In this document: positions 42,883 to 51,905 of the stretch, in pieces
How the letters are laid out: every line of letters starts with the position of its first letter
Position numbering within the stretch: the first letter of the stretch is position 1
Assembly: GCF_000685035.1 (NCBI RefSeq)
Contig: NZ_BAYB01000008.1
Span: 62,001-126,000 of the forward strand
Source of the DNA: Paraburkholderia ferrariae NBRC 106233
GTDB taxonomy: Bacteria > Pseudomonadota > Gammaproteobacteria > Burkholderiales > Burkholderiaceae
Direction: 5' to 3'
DNA: 64,000 bases
Notes under the pieces: model-generated
Databases searched by the model: none
Seen by the model: the letters and a program-made list of their open reading frames with translations, nothing else
What the model was told of the DNA's origin: nothing
Translations under genes and position numbers: made by a program

Positions 42883-44244
42883 ATGGAGCTCGAAGCACGC
42901 ACCATGAGGCGCGTGACGGCGCGGCTCGTGCCGTTCCTGATCGTCTGCTACTTCGTGGCCTATCTCGACCGCGTCAACGTGGGGTTCGCCGCCCTGCAGA
43001 TGAACAAGGCGCTCGACCTCACCGCCAGTGCCTTCGGCTTCGGCGCCGGCATCTTCTTCATTGCCTATTTCTTCTTCGAAGTGCCTTCGAACCTGCTGCT
43101 CGAACGCTTCGGCGCGCGGCGCTGGATCGCGCGGATCATGTTCACGTGGGGCATCATCGCGGGCGCGATGGCCTTCATTCCCCAGCTTGCCCAGTGGAGC
43201 GGCATGTCGAACGCCCATGTGTTCTACACCTTGCGCGTGCTGCTGGGCATTGCCGAGGCGGGCTTCTTCCCCGGCATCATCTTTTTGCTCACGCTCTGGT
43301 TTCCGGCGAAATACCGGGCGCGCGTGGTGGGCTACTTCATGGCGGCCATTCCGCTTTCCACCGTGATAGGCGGCCCGGTTTCGGGCGCGCTGCTCTCGCT
43401 CAACGGCAAGGATGGACTGGCCGGCTGGCAGTGGGTCTACCTGATCGAGGCCGCGCCCGCGCTCGTGCTTTCGCTGGCCGTGCTGTTCTATCTGACCGAC
43501 AAGCCCGCCGACGCCCACTGGCTCGCCAACGACGAACGCGACTGGCTCGTGAGACGCCAGGCCGAGGAGCGCCGCCACCGCGAAACCGTGCAGACGTTCC
43601 GCGTGATGGAAGCGCTCGTCAACCCGCGCGTGCTGGCCGTGGCGCTGATCTACTTCGGTGCGAATGCAACCAATTATGGCCTGAGCTTCTTCCTGCCGCA
43701 GATCGTCAAGTCGTTCGGGCTCACGAATCTGCAAACGGGCTTCGTCACGTCGCTGCCCTACGCCGTGGGCGTGATTTCGATGATCGTCTGGGGCCGCCAT
43801 TCAGACCGGCGGCTCGAGCGCAAGCGCCATGTCGCAATCGCGCTCACCGTGGCGGCGGCCGGCATTGGCGCGGCCGCCGGGCTCGACAATCCGGTGCTGA
43901 AGATGCTGGCGCTTTCCGTTGCCGGCTTCGGGATCTTCGGCTGCCTGCCGGTGATCTGGACCTTGCCCGCCGCCTTCCTCTCCGGCGCGGCGGCGGCCGG
44001 CGGCATTGCCGCCGTCAATTCGCTCGGCAACCTGGCCGGCTTCTTCGGCCCCTATGCCATGGGCTGGATCAAGGACAGTACCGGCGGTTTCGGCGCGGGC
44101 TTGCTGTGCCTCGCCGGCGCGGGCCTCGTGGGTGCGGGCGCGGCGCTTGTTCTGCACCACAACCCGGCGCTCGAAGCGCTCGACTCTCTCGACGAAGCGG
44201 CACGGACCGGCCCGCACGAAGACGGCAGCGTGGTGAGGCCGTGA
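42883..44244 (+). CDS. MFS transporter, anion:cation symporter (ACS) family
   Basis: This is a 453-residue permease with twelve membrane helices. The ACS signature FLIVCYFVAYLDRVNVGFA is at about 18-36. The second signature is YFFFEVPSNLLLERFGAR with the RxxGAR loop. Members take up organic acids such as phthalate, tartrate, glucarate or 4-hydroxyphenylacetate with protons. The substrate cannot be read from the sequence. The ATG at 42883 has GGGGAG seven bases before it. It is convergent with a close relative at 44279 and shares a terminator with it. Confidence 0.9.
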   Translation: MELEARTMRRVTARLVPFLIVCYFVAYLDRVNVGFAALQMNKALDLTASAFGFGAGIFFIAYFFFEVPSNLLLERFGARRWIARIMFTWGIIAGAMAFIPQLAQWSGMSNAHVFYTLRVLLGIAEAGFFPGIIFLLTLWFPAKYRARVVGYFMAAIPLSTVIGGPVSGALLSLNGKDGLAGWQWVYLIEAAPALVLSLAVLFYLTDKPADAHWLANDERDWLVRRQAEERRHRETVQTFRVMEALVNPRVLAVALIYFGANATNYGLSFFLPQIVKSFGLTNLQTGFVTSLPYAVGVISMIVWGRHSDRRLERKRHVAIALTVAAAGIGAAAGLDNPVLKMLALSVAGFGIFGCLPVIWTLPAAFLSGAAAAGGIAAVNSLGNLAGFFGPYAMGWIKDSTGGFGAGLLCLAGAGLVGAGAALVLHHNPALEALDSLDEAARTGPHEDGSVVRP

Positions 44245-44248
44245 ACCG

Positions 44249-44268
44249 CGCGAGCCGGAAGGCTCGCG
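44249..44268. terminator. bidirectional stem-loop between convergent MFS genes
   Basis: CGCGAGCC (44249-44256) pairs with GGCTCGCG (44261-44268) around a GGAA loop, lying 5 bases after one stop and 11 before the other. It lacks a T-run, so it may work as a factor-assisted or mRNA-end-protecting hairpin. Confidence 0.65.
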
Positions 44269-44278
44269 CTCGCTTCGC

Positions 44279-45586
44279 TCAACCGTTCACGAGTTCCTTC
44301 GGCTGACGCAGCGCGAGCACCGCGCCCAGCAGCATGGCTGCCGCCACGAAGTACATGCCTGCGTTCGTGCTGTGCGTGACATCCTTCAGCCAGCCGATGA
44401 TCGAGGGGCTCACGAAACCGGCCAGATTGCCGATCGAGTTGATCATGCCGATGGCCGCCGCGGCCGAGCCGCCCGCCAGCATGGCACTCGGGTAGGTCCA
44501 GAACACCGGCATCGTGGCGAGCATGCCGGCCGTTGCGACCGAAAGTGCCAGCAGCGCGAGCACGACGTTCGAGGCAAACACCGTGCTGAAGAAGAAGCCG
44601 AGCGCAGCCGCAATCGCCGCGAGGGCGAAGTGCCAGCGGCGCTCGCCCGTGCGGTCGGCGCGCTTCGCCACGCCGAGCATGCTGACCACGGCGCACGCAT
44701 AGGGCACGGCGGTGAGCAGGCCCACGTCGAGTGCGCTCTTCACCCCGCTCGCCTTGATGAGCGTGGGCAGATAGAAGCTGATGCCGTAAAGGCCCATCAT
44801 GCAGCAGAAGTAGATCACCGCCATGAGCCACACGCGGCCGTTGCTGAACACCGAACCGATGGACGCGTGGCCCTTGCCCGCCTGATCCTGCTCGATATTG
44901 CGCTCCAGCACGCGCTTTTCCTCGTTCGAGAGCCACTTTGCCGCGCGAATGCTGTTGGGCAGATAGAACAGCGTGATCACGCCGAGCACGGCGGAAGGCA
45001 CCGCCTCGATCAGGAAGAGCCACTGCCAGTTCGACCAGCCGCCCACGCCCTGGAATGCCGAGAGAATCCAGCCGGAGAGCGGACCGCCCAGCACGCCCGC
45101 AATGGGAATGCCGATCATGAAGAGCGCGTTCATGCGGCTGCGCCGCGTGGCGGGGAACCAGTAGGTGAGGTAAAGGACGATGCCGGGGAAGAAGCCCGCT
45201 TCGGCCACGCCCAGCAGGAAACGCACGATATAGAACTGCGTGGGCGTCTTCACGAGCAGCGAGGCCGCCGAAATCACGGCCCAGGTGAGCATGATCCGCG
45301 CGATCCACACGCGGGCGCCCACGCGGTGCATGAGAATATTGCTTGGGACTTCGAAGAAAAAGTACCCGATAAAGAAAATCCCGGCACCGAGGCCATAGAC
45401 GGTCTCGCTGAACTGCAGGTCGCTCAGCATCTGGAGCTTGGCAAAGCCCACGTTCACGCGGTCCAGATAGGCCGCGACGTAGCAAAGGAAGAGAAACGGC
45501 AGGAGGCGCAGTGTCGCCTTCGAATAGGCGCGCGCTTCCAGATTGAGAAGTTCGGCTCTGGACTGGCCGCTGGTAATGGTATTCAT
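44279..45586 (-). CDS. MFS transporter, anion:cation symporter (ACS) family
   Basis: This is a 435-residue permease with twelve helices and the ACS signature FLFLCYVAAYLDRVNVGFAK near residues 32-51, then YFFFEVPSNILMHRVGARVW. Motif A-like KRADRTGERR is near residue 295. It resembles the neighbour at 42883 in family only; the two are not tandem copies. The ATG at 45586 is chosen because GGAGACC precedes it, against a TTG 24 bases upstream. A good promoter lies at 45653-45682. The likely cargo is a carboxylic acid or sugar acid. Confidence 0.9.
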   Translation of the reverse strand: MNTITSGQSRAELLNLEARAYSKATLRLLPFLFLCYVAAYLDRVNVGFAKLQMLSDLQFSETVYGLGAGIFFIGYFFFEVPSNILMHRVGARVWIARIMLTWAVISAASLLVKTPTQFYIVRFLLGVAEAGFFPGIVLYLTYWFPATRRSRMNALFMIGIPIAGVLGGPLSGWILSAFQGVGGWSNWQWLFLIEAVPSAVLGVITLFYLPNSIRAAKWLSNEEKRVLERNIEQDQAGKGHASIGSVFSNGRVWLMAVIYFCCMMGLYGISFYLPTLIKASGVKSALDVGLLTAVPYACAVVSMLGVAKRADRTGERRWHFALAAIAAALGFFFSTVFASNVVLALLALSVATAGMLATMPVFWTYPSAMLAGGSAAAAIGMINSIGNLAGFVSPSIIGWLKDVTHSTNAGMYFVAAAMLLGAVLALRQPKELVNG

Positions 45587-45652
45587 GGTCTCCACATGAT
45601 CCGGATTCAACGCATTGCACAGGCACCATGCATAGGCAATGCAGGGCGCATG

Positions 45653-45687
45653 ATACTAGCTACTTAAAACATTCGTTGTCAACACAA
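45653..45687 (-). promoter_or_regulatory. promoter and GntR-like operator of the MFS gene
   Basis: On the minus strand TTGACA (45682-45677) and TAGTAT (45658-45653) are 18 bases apart, 67 bases before the start codon. Overlapping the -35 is TTGTCAACACAA (45676-45687), an inverted TTGT-N4-ACAA of the type bound by GntR-family regulators. No GntR gene is present here. Confidence 0.55.
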
Positions 45688-45781
45688 TGTAAGTGAAGCC
45701 GCGCGAATTGCCGTCGAGGGCTAGAATCCCCTTCTTCGGTTTCGCCCGCCCGACGCCCAACCTCACCTCAGGAACCTCGCC

Positions 45782-46315
45782 ATGACGAACGCTACGCTGC
45801 CCCGCCGCCCGCGCGTCTATCTCGCCGGCTTCGACGTGTTCCGCCTCGACGCCCGCGCATTCGGCGAACGCCTGCGCGAAGCGTGTGCCGAGTACGGATT
45901 CGAAGGCGTCTATCCGCTCGACGCCGAAGTGCCCGCCGACCTGGACGGCTCGCGCGCCGCGGCCTGGATCTATCGCTCGAACATCGACGCGATCCGCGGC
46001 GCCGATATCGTCATGGCCAACGTCGACGACTTTCGCGGGCCCGGCGAACCGGACTCGGGCACGGCGTTCGAGATCGGCTTCGCCGCGGCGCTGGGCAAAG
46101 AGGTCTGGGCCTATACGACCGATGCCGGCGCGCTGATCGAGCGCGTGCCCTCGCGCGCCATCCCGCAGGGGCGCGAATGTGCGAAAGGTTTTCTCGTGGA
46201 AGACTTCGGACTGCCGAAGAATCTGATGATCGCGTGTTCCGCGCGGATCGTGAACGGCGACGCGCGCGCCTGCCTCGCCGCGATGGCGGAAGGCCGCGAG
46301 GTGTGGCAGGGATAA
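45782..46315 (+). CDS. nucleoside 2-deoxyribosyltransferase family protein
   Basis: This is a 177-residue protein of the nucleoside 2-deoxyribosyltransferase family. The phosphate-free deoxyribose pocket is represented by VYLAGFDVF at 12-20, an ADIVMANVDDFRGP strand, and the key motif DSGTAFEIGFA at 91-101. Glu97 is in the nucleophile position. These enzymes swap bases between deoxynucleosides or hydrolyse them in salvage or in cleansing pools of modified nucleotides. The ATG at 45782 is weakly supported by AGGAACC. It is alone, converging on the autotransporter. Confidence 0.9.
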   Translation: MTNATLPRRPRVYLAGFDVFRLDARAFGERLREACAEYGFEGVYPLDAEVPADLDGSRAAAWIYRSNIDAIRGADIVMANVDDFRGPGEPDSGTAFEIGFAAALGKEVWAYTTDAGALIERVPSRAIPQGRECAKGFLVEDFGLPKNLMIACSARIVNGDARACLAAMAEGREVWQG

Positions 46316-46382
46316 ACGCTATAGGCAGCATACCCGGCGCAATGCGGGCGCTTTGCCAGGATGAAACGAAAACGGGTCGATC

Positions 46383-46434
46383 GACCTGCCGGACGCCCTG
46401 CCCGAACGGCTCCGGCAACGCAATCCGGCAGGTC
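46383..46434. repeat. 11-bp inverted repeat between converging genes
   Basis: GACCTGCCGGA at 46383-46393 and TCCGGCAGGTC at 46424-46434 form a perfect inverted repeat around 30 bases. It lies between the convergent transferase and autotransporter genes, ending 10 bases before the autotransporter stop, and probably marks the ends of both transcripts. Confidence 0.55.
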
Positions 46435-46443
46435 CCCTGACGA

Positions 46444-49400
46444 TTACCAGCTATAGCGATAGCCCGCGTTTCCGGTCACGCCGTGAGCCGTCTGTCCACC
46501 GAGATTGTGGTTATAGTCAACGGCGGCATAGAACGCCCCACGCTTGCCGAACGTCGCGTTAATCCCCAGCCCCACCTCCATCCAGCTACGGGCGAAGTTG
46601 ACGTTGAACGGCGACTCCCCGACTGTCGTTTGCCCCGGGGCGAGAAAATCGTGCAGCACATTGGCGCTCACATAAGGCCGGATCGTACTCGTGCTGCTCG
46701 CATTGGCCATGGCATCCGTGAACATGCGGAACCCGATCCGTCCGCGCAGCGCATTCGACACGGTCGATGAAATCGCCGAAACGTTGTCGCTGAACGCATT
46801 CAGGTGCATGTACTGCCAGGCGAGCTGCGCCTGCGGCTCAATCGCCAGCGGCAGGCTGGCAATCTGGAACGGCCTGCCGACTTCCTCGGAGATCGCGAGG
46901 GAATAGCCACCCTGGCCGGGCGTATTGCCGCCGTTGTCGTCGTACCGGTTGTGATAGTGCGAAACCTGCGCAACGCTATCGGAATACAAGCCGTTTGCCA
47001 GATAACGGGTGAAGTAGCCGCCCAGCGCCTGAACCTGGGTCTCGACAGAGCCGGTCGCCGTATCGCGCCCCGCATCGCCGCGCAACAAGTCGGAGAACGT
47101 CGCGGACGCGTTGCCGAAGGTGGCCGTGATACCCGCATGCGCGCTGCCTCCGGTTGCGGGAGCGCTCAGTGTCCAGTCGTTGCCGAACTGCACGAATGCA
47201 CTGCGGGTATCGGCCGAGAAACGGTCCAGCGCGTCGCTCTGCGCATTCCAGGCATAGACGCGTCCCCATACGCCATGGGTATTCGATCCCGACTGGCGCT
47301 CCGCGCCCGGCACGTCGCCAACCCGCTGGTCGAGCCGGCCAAGCGTCGCAAAGCCGTAGTTTGCGTCGAGTTGCGGCGTCATCACGTAGCCGACGGTGGC
47401 CGGCCGGTAGGCCACGGGTGCGTCGGCGGGCGGCAACACATTCGTCACGGGCGGCGACGAGCCGCCGTCCCCGTCCGGCCCCTGCGGCGGCGACGGCGGC
47501 GCCTCTTCGAGGGTCGAACGCAGATACCAGTTGCCGCTCGATGCATCCGCGCCCACGCCGCCCTTGTACAAGGTGTATTCGTAGGCCCCCGCCTGAACCG
47601 TTCCGGCCTGGGTGAACTGGCCGTTCGATGCGCCGTCGACCTGGACCAACTTGATGCCGTCGCCCGTGGTCTGTGCGCCAAGGCCGCCCGTGTTGGTCAC
47701 CTGCACGCCGGTGCTGCCGGAGGTCGAACCCGCTACGTGCAGCAGGTCCGTTACCGACGACGAATCGCCGAGAGCCGTATTCATCGCCAGCAGGCCGCCA
47801 TTGCCCACGTAGTCGCCTGCCACGTTCAATGTGGTTCCGGCCGTCTGCCCGAACCGGATCGTGCCGCCGTTGGCCAGTCCGCCCACCGTCTGGCCAAACC
47901 CGTTTAGGTCCAGCATGGCACCGGGATTGACGTTAAAACTCGAGGCAGAGCTGAAAACGTCCGCCGCCCCGGCCTGCAGCGTACCCTCGTTGACGTTGGT
48001 CGCGCCCAGGTAGCTGCCGGAGCCCGCGAGGGTCAAGACCCCGTTGCCGACCTTGGTCAGCGAGCCGGAACCGCTCAGGGCAGCATCCAGCGCTGCATCG
48101 AAGCCGTTCGTGTCGAACGTGCCGCCGCCGGCGGCCAGTACCGCGCTGCCCGCATTGATCTGGGCAGGCGACAGGAAATGAATCGTGCCGTTGTCCAGCG
48201 TGAGAGTCGTCAGATTCGACGCGCCGGGTACGTTCCAGACCGATCCGTTCTGCAAGGTGGCGTTGAGCGTGGAGGACGAATCCGCATTCGTTGCGCCGGT
48301 CAGGGTCGAGGCATCCGCGACGACATTCAGGACGCCTCCATTGATGGCTTCCAGGGCGTTTGCCCCCGCCGACACGGTCGAGCCGGTCAGCGTGGCATTG
48401 AGTGTCGCGTTGTCCGCCAGCAAGCCGTCTGCCTGCGCCGACACCAGCGTGCTATCGCTGATGTTTGCGATGGCCGGGGCCGTGGTGTCGAAGAAGGTGG
48501 CATAGAGCGCATCCGAGCCCGCGCCGCTTGCCGAGAGCATGCCGTTCGAGAACGACAGGCTGGCGCCGCCCGTCAGATAAGCGGCGGGAGCAGCCGCGCC
48601 GCTGGTGCTCGCCTGCAGTCCGCTCGCGACAATGGTGGGGGCATTCGTGCCGGAATCGCTGGACGTTGCGGGCATGCCGGCGACCAGCAGGGCGGACGCC
48701 GCATCCCCCAAGGTCTTGATGGTGCCGCCCTGAATCGCGGTCTGCGCGCCGAAGATCGACTCGACGCCGAAACTGCCCGCGCCTGCCGTATTGACGTTGA
48801 CATCGGTCACCTTCAGCGTCGCATTGTCCGATGCCAGCAAGCCGGCCGAGCTGTCGCCCAGCGTGGTGACCGAGCTGCCGGAGATGACCGTGGTATCGGA
48901 CGTCGAGCCGTCGCCGATGACACCCTGCGAGCCAATCAGCACACCTGGAGCCTTGGCGCCGGTCGTGCTGATGGAAACGCCATCGAGGGTCATCAGGCCG
49001 CCTGCCTGATTGTAGGCACCCGCGCTTGCATTCCCCGAGGTCAGGACCACGGTTCCGCTTGCCGACAGGTTGCTGTTCGTCCCGATGTTGTACAGGCCAT
49101 AGGCATACTGTCCGCTGGTCGTCGCGCTGCCGCCCTGCACGGTGACGGTGCTGTTGTTGTTGGCTTCGATGGCGGCGGCCCAGTCGCCCTTGGTCTGCAC
49201 CGAGGTATCGTCAAGCGACAGCGCGGCATTGCTTCGCGAAGCCATGGCGCCGTTTGCCTGGTAACCGGTCGTACTGATGACGCTCCGGCTCAGCGAAATG
49301 CTGCCGCCATCGGCTGCGCTCGCACCGTGTGCGCTCGAGCCGGTTGTCAGCAAGGTGACCTGCGACCCGCTCACCACGCTGCCGTTTTGCGCCAGCAACG

Positions 49401-49626
49401 CATACTGGGCCGGATTCGACGTCATGTAGGTGCCGGAGGCGGTCTTTGTCGAACCATCCTGGACCCAAAGCTGCGCGTGAGCCAACGGGGAGATCAGCAG
49501 TGCCGCCGCGATGGCAGCGCTTCGCCGGGGAAACGGGGCAAACGCTCCGCCTGCGTGACGGCATTGCACCCGATGTCGAGCATGCCTGAGCGATTGACGT
49601 GGCAGGGTGTAATCTCTACTGCTCAT
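46444..49626 (-). CDS. autotransporter (type V secretion), beta-helix passenger
   Basis: This 1060-residue autotransporter has a long signal peptide (1-51), with charged n-region and cleavage after AHA. The passenger, about 52-700, consists of repeated short strands rich in Ser, Thr, Gly and Ala, as in a beta-helix. It includes one PATR repeat near 540-585 (GSLTKVGNGVLTLAG). A Pro/Gly linker (PPSPPQGPDGDGGSSPP) precedes the C-terminal barrel (about 790-1060), which ends GYRYSW as barrel proteins do. The protein inserts its barrel in the outer membrane and exposes the passenger outside. It lacks motifs of protease or lipase type, so adhesion is the default guess. GGAAGAAG precedes the ATG. Confidence 0.93.
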   Translation of the reverse strand: MSSRDYTLPRQSLRHARHRVQCRHAGGAFAPFPRRSAAIAAALLISPLAHAQLWVQDGSTKTASGTYMTSNPAQYALLAQNGSVVSGSQVTLLTTGSSAHGASAADGGSISLSRSVISTTGYQANGAMASRSNAALSLDDTSVQTKGDWAAAIEANNNSTVTVQGGSATTSGQYAYGLYNIGTNSNLSASGTVVLTSGNASAGAYNQAGGLMTLDGVSISTTGAKAPGVLIGSQGVIGDGSTSDTTVISGSSVTTLGDSSAGLLASDNATLKVTDVNVNTAGAGSFGVESIFGAQTAIQGGTIKTLGDAASALLVAGMPATSSDSGTNAPTIVASGLQASTSGAAAPAAYLTGGASLSFSNGMLSASGAGSDALYATFFDTTAPAIANISDSTLVSAQADGLLADNATLNATLTGSTVSAGANALEAINGGVLNVVADASTLTGATNADSSSTLNATLQNGSVWNVPGASNLTTLTLDNGTIHFLSPAQINAGSAVLAAGGGTFDTNGFDAALDAALSGSGSLTKVGNGVLTLAGSGSYLGATNVNEGTLQAGAADVFSSASSFNVNPGAMLDLNGFGQTVGGLANGGTIRFGQTAGTTLNVAGDYVGNGGLLAMNTALGDSSSVTDLLHVAGSTSGSTGVQVTNTGGLGAQTTGDGIKLVQVDGASNGQFTQAGTVQAGAYEYTLYKGGVGADASSGNWYLRSTLEEAPPSPPQGPDGDGGSSPPVTNVLPPADAPVAYRPATVGYVMTPQLDANYGFATLGRLDQRVGDVPGAERQSGSNTHGVWGRVYAWNAQSDALDRFSADTRSAFVQFGNDWTLSAPATGGSAHAGITATFGNASATFSDLLRGDAGRDTATGSVETQVQALGGYFTRYLANGLYSDSVAQVSHYHNRYDDNGGNTPGQGGYSLAISEEVGRPFQIASLPLAIEPQAQLAWQYMHLNAFSDNVSAISSTVSNALRGRIGFRMFTDAMANASSTSTIRPYVSANVLHDFLAPGQTTVGESPFNVNFARSWMEVGLGINATFGKRGAFYAAVDYNHNLGGQTAHGVTGNAGYRYSW

Positions 49627-50098
49627 CTTCTTCCTTTCTTTTTGTGCTATCTGGAAAGAGGGAGTCCGGAAGCTGGACCCGTTACGGTCTCTTCCGTCGT
49701 CCTTGGAGAGGCGAATTGCCGGGCAACTTACGGCGCGGGAAAGCGATGCTTATGCCGCCCTGGCCCGCCCACCAGTTTCAGTATTTTGGTTCGCCACTCA
49801 ATCAGACTGGTCAGGAAAGGGGCGACGAAACAGGAAATGAGATCAGAGTTAGCCCCGAAAGCCCGCGCAATGCGGGTTCTTCGCGCTCATGGACACAGGA
49901 AGTAGCGGTATCGCCAGGCGAACGACGCGGCGTGAATTGCCAATCAATCGTTTTATATAGGAATGCAGAATAAATGGCTTGCGCCACGCGCATCATGAAC
50001 AACCACAAGGCGCGCGCCGGCCTCGCGGCCATGACGCACGGCCGCGAGGCGAGAGAGACAACCGTTATCGCCGGCAGAACCGGCGCAAGGCGAACGCC
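49627..50098. other. intergenic region, no gene seen
   Basis: These 472 bases lie between the autotransporter and the S10 peptidase, both on the minus strand. I found no coding frame with a ribosome site. It should contain the autotransporter promoter and the end of the peptidase transcript, but no intrinsic terminator was recognised. Confidence 0.5.
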
Positions 50099-51778
50099 CT
50101 AGTGATGCATCGCGCTCAGCGTATTCATGCGCTGCAGCGCGCGAATGCGGGCGATGGCCGGCTGGTCCGCCACCGCGCTCTGGTAGAGCTTCGCCAGATC
50201 GCCCTTGAGTGCGGTGCGCGAGGCGTTGTCGAGATAAACCATGTGCCCGGAAGGATAGAAGCGCGCACTCAGGTTGTCGCGCACCTTCTGGTCGGCGAGC
50301 GGCATCTTCTGCAGATCGATCACGGTCTGATAGAACGGCGTGACGAAGTCGTAATAGCCGTTGGCCGAAAGCACCCGCAAATCGGGATTCAGCGCCATGA
50401 CCGCGGCCAGGTCGCCGGCCGTGTAGAGAATCACGTTGCCCTGCGCGTCGATGCCCTTTTGCGCGCCCGTGGGATCGATGTGGCTGAAATTCCAGTTCTG
50501 AAACGCCTGGTCGTTGAGGTCGGTGAACGACGAATTGGTGCGGAATTTGAGCTGCTCGTTGAGGTAGCTGTTCCACATCGCCGTGTAGACCCCGGTCACG
50601 GCCGTCATGGTGGGATCGTTGCCGCCCGAGTTCGGGTCGATCTTGCCGGCAATGCCGGTGTCGATGGCCGTCACGCGGCCGTCGTAGGCGCCCAGCGCCA
50701 CGCCCTTGCTCTTGAGCAGCGTGGTGAGGAAGAGCGAGTTGCCGCGGTTGTCGTAGGCGGCGATGTCGAGGTTCCAGGACGAAAGCGTTTGCGTATCGAT
50801 GCCCGTGTACTGCGAGAGCGTCCTGAGCGCCGCGGTGATTGCCGGATCCTTCGCATCGGGAAACTTCGCGAGCGCCTCGCGGTAATCCGTGCGCGAGAAC
50901 TGCGCGACCTGCGCCGCGAACGCCTGCAGATCCTTCGGCTTCGGGCTCACGCCCAGACGGTCGTGATACCACGCGTCCGCCGCGGCCGTGGGCAACGCGC
51001 CCACGGGATTGCCGCTTTGCGTGTAATCGAGTATCGACGATTGCAGCGTGACGCCGTTCAGGTCCACGCCGTCTTCGTGCAGGCGGTAGGCCAGTACGCA
51101 GCTGCGCGCCGTGCCGTACGACTCGCCATAGAGAAACTTGGGCGAATTCCAGCGGTCGTTGGCCGTGAGGTAGCGCTTGATGAACTGCTTGAGCGAATCG
51201 GCGTCCTGATCGACGCCCCAGAAGTCGCGGTTGTGATGCGGCGCGATGGCCGCCGAATAGCCCGTGCCCACCGGATTGACGAAGACGAGATCGCTGCGGT
51301 CGAGCAGGCTGTCCGGATTGTCTTCGAGCGTATAGGGCGCGGGCGGCGTGAAGCCCGGCATCGCGGTCTTGATGCGCTTCGGCGCGAACGACCCCAGCAG
51401 CACGAACACCGACGAAGAGCCCGGGCCGCCGTTGTAGAAGAACGTGACGGGCCGCTCCTGCGCACTCTCGCCGTCTTTCGTGAACGCCACGTAGAAGATC
51501 TTCGCGTTGGGCTGCGAGCTGCTGGGGTCCACGGTCACGAGGTGCCCGGCCGTCGCCGTGTAGGGCAGTGCCTTGCCGCCCAGCGCCATGGCGTGATGCG
51601 TGATGGCGGCGTTCTCGGTCATGTCGGTGACGAAGTCGTCGGGGCCCATGCCGTAGGCCGTGGGATCGAAGCACGGCACATCCGCCGGGCTGCGATGCCT
51701 GCCGTTGCCGGCGGCGGGCGGATGGCCGCTGCCGTCCCCCTGGCCGCTGCCCTGCGTGGACGAAGCGGGGTCGTTCAT
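50099..51778 (-). CDS. serine carboxypeptidase, S10 family
   Basis: This 559-residue peptidase is of family S10, which cuts single residues from C-termini, mostly at acidic pH. The substrate-binding FFYNGGPGSSSVFV is near 113-126 and the nucleophile is Ser220 in LYGESYGTAR. The catalytic Asp lies in GYYDFVTPFYQ and the His in SGHMVYLDN, both in the last 110 residues. It starts MNDPASSTQGSGQGDG, a Gly/Ser-rich tail without a Sec signal, though most S10 enzymes are exported. The ATG at 51778 has AAGGAGAAGAC upstream. It lies 127 bases after the S53 peptidase on the same strand, likely one operon. Confidence 0.9.
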   Translation of the reverse strand: MNDPASSTQGSGQGDGSGHPPAAGNGRHRSPADVPCFDPTAYGMGPDDFVTDMTENAAITHHAMALGGKALPYTATAGHLVTVDPSSSQPNAKIFYVAFTKDGESAQERPVTFFYNGGPGSSSVFVLLGSFAPKRIKTAMPGFTPPAPYTLEDNPDSLLDRSDLVFVNPVGTGYSAAIAPHHNRDFWGVDQDADSLKQFIKRYLTANDRWNSPKFLYGESYGTARSCVLAYRLHEDGVDLNGVTLQSSILDYTQSGNPVGALPTAAADAWYHDRLGVSPKPKDLQAFAAQVAQFSRTDYREALAKFPDAKDPAITAALRTLSQYTGIDTQTLSSWNLDIAAYDNRGNSLFLTTLLKSKGVALGAYDGRVTAIDTGIAGKIDPNSGGNDPTMTAVTGVYTAMWNSYLNEQLKFRTNSSFTDLNDQAFQNWNFSHIDPTGAQKGIDAQGNVILYTAGDLAAVMALNPDLRVLSANGYYDFVTPFYQTVIDLQKMPLADQKVRDNLSARFYPSGHMVYLDNASRTALKGDLAKLYQSAVADQPAIARIRALQRMNTLSAMHH

Positions 51779-51905
51779 GTCTTCTCCTTGCGCGCTGTGT
51801 TCCTGCTTTGCCTTTCCACCGGACCGTCGACACGCCTTCGACATCCTCGCAACGCAGCTTCCCGGGCCCGCACGCCGGCCGTTCGCAACCGGCGCGCAAC
51901 CCATC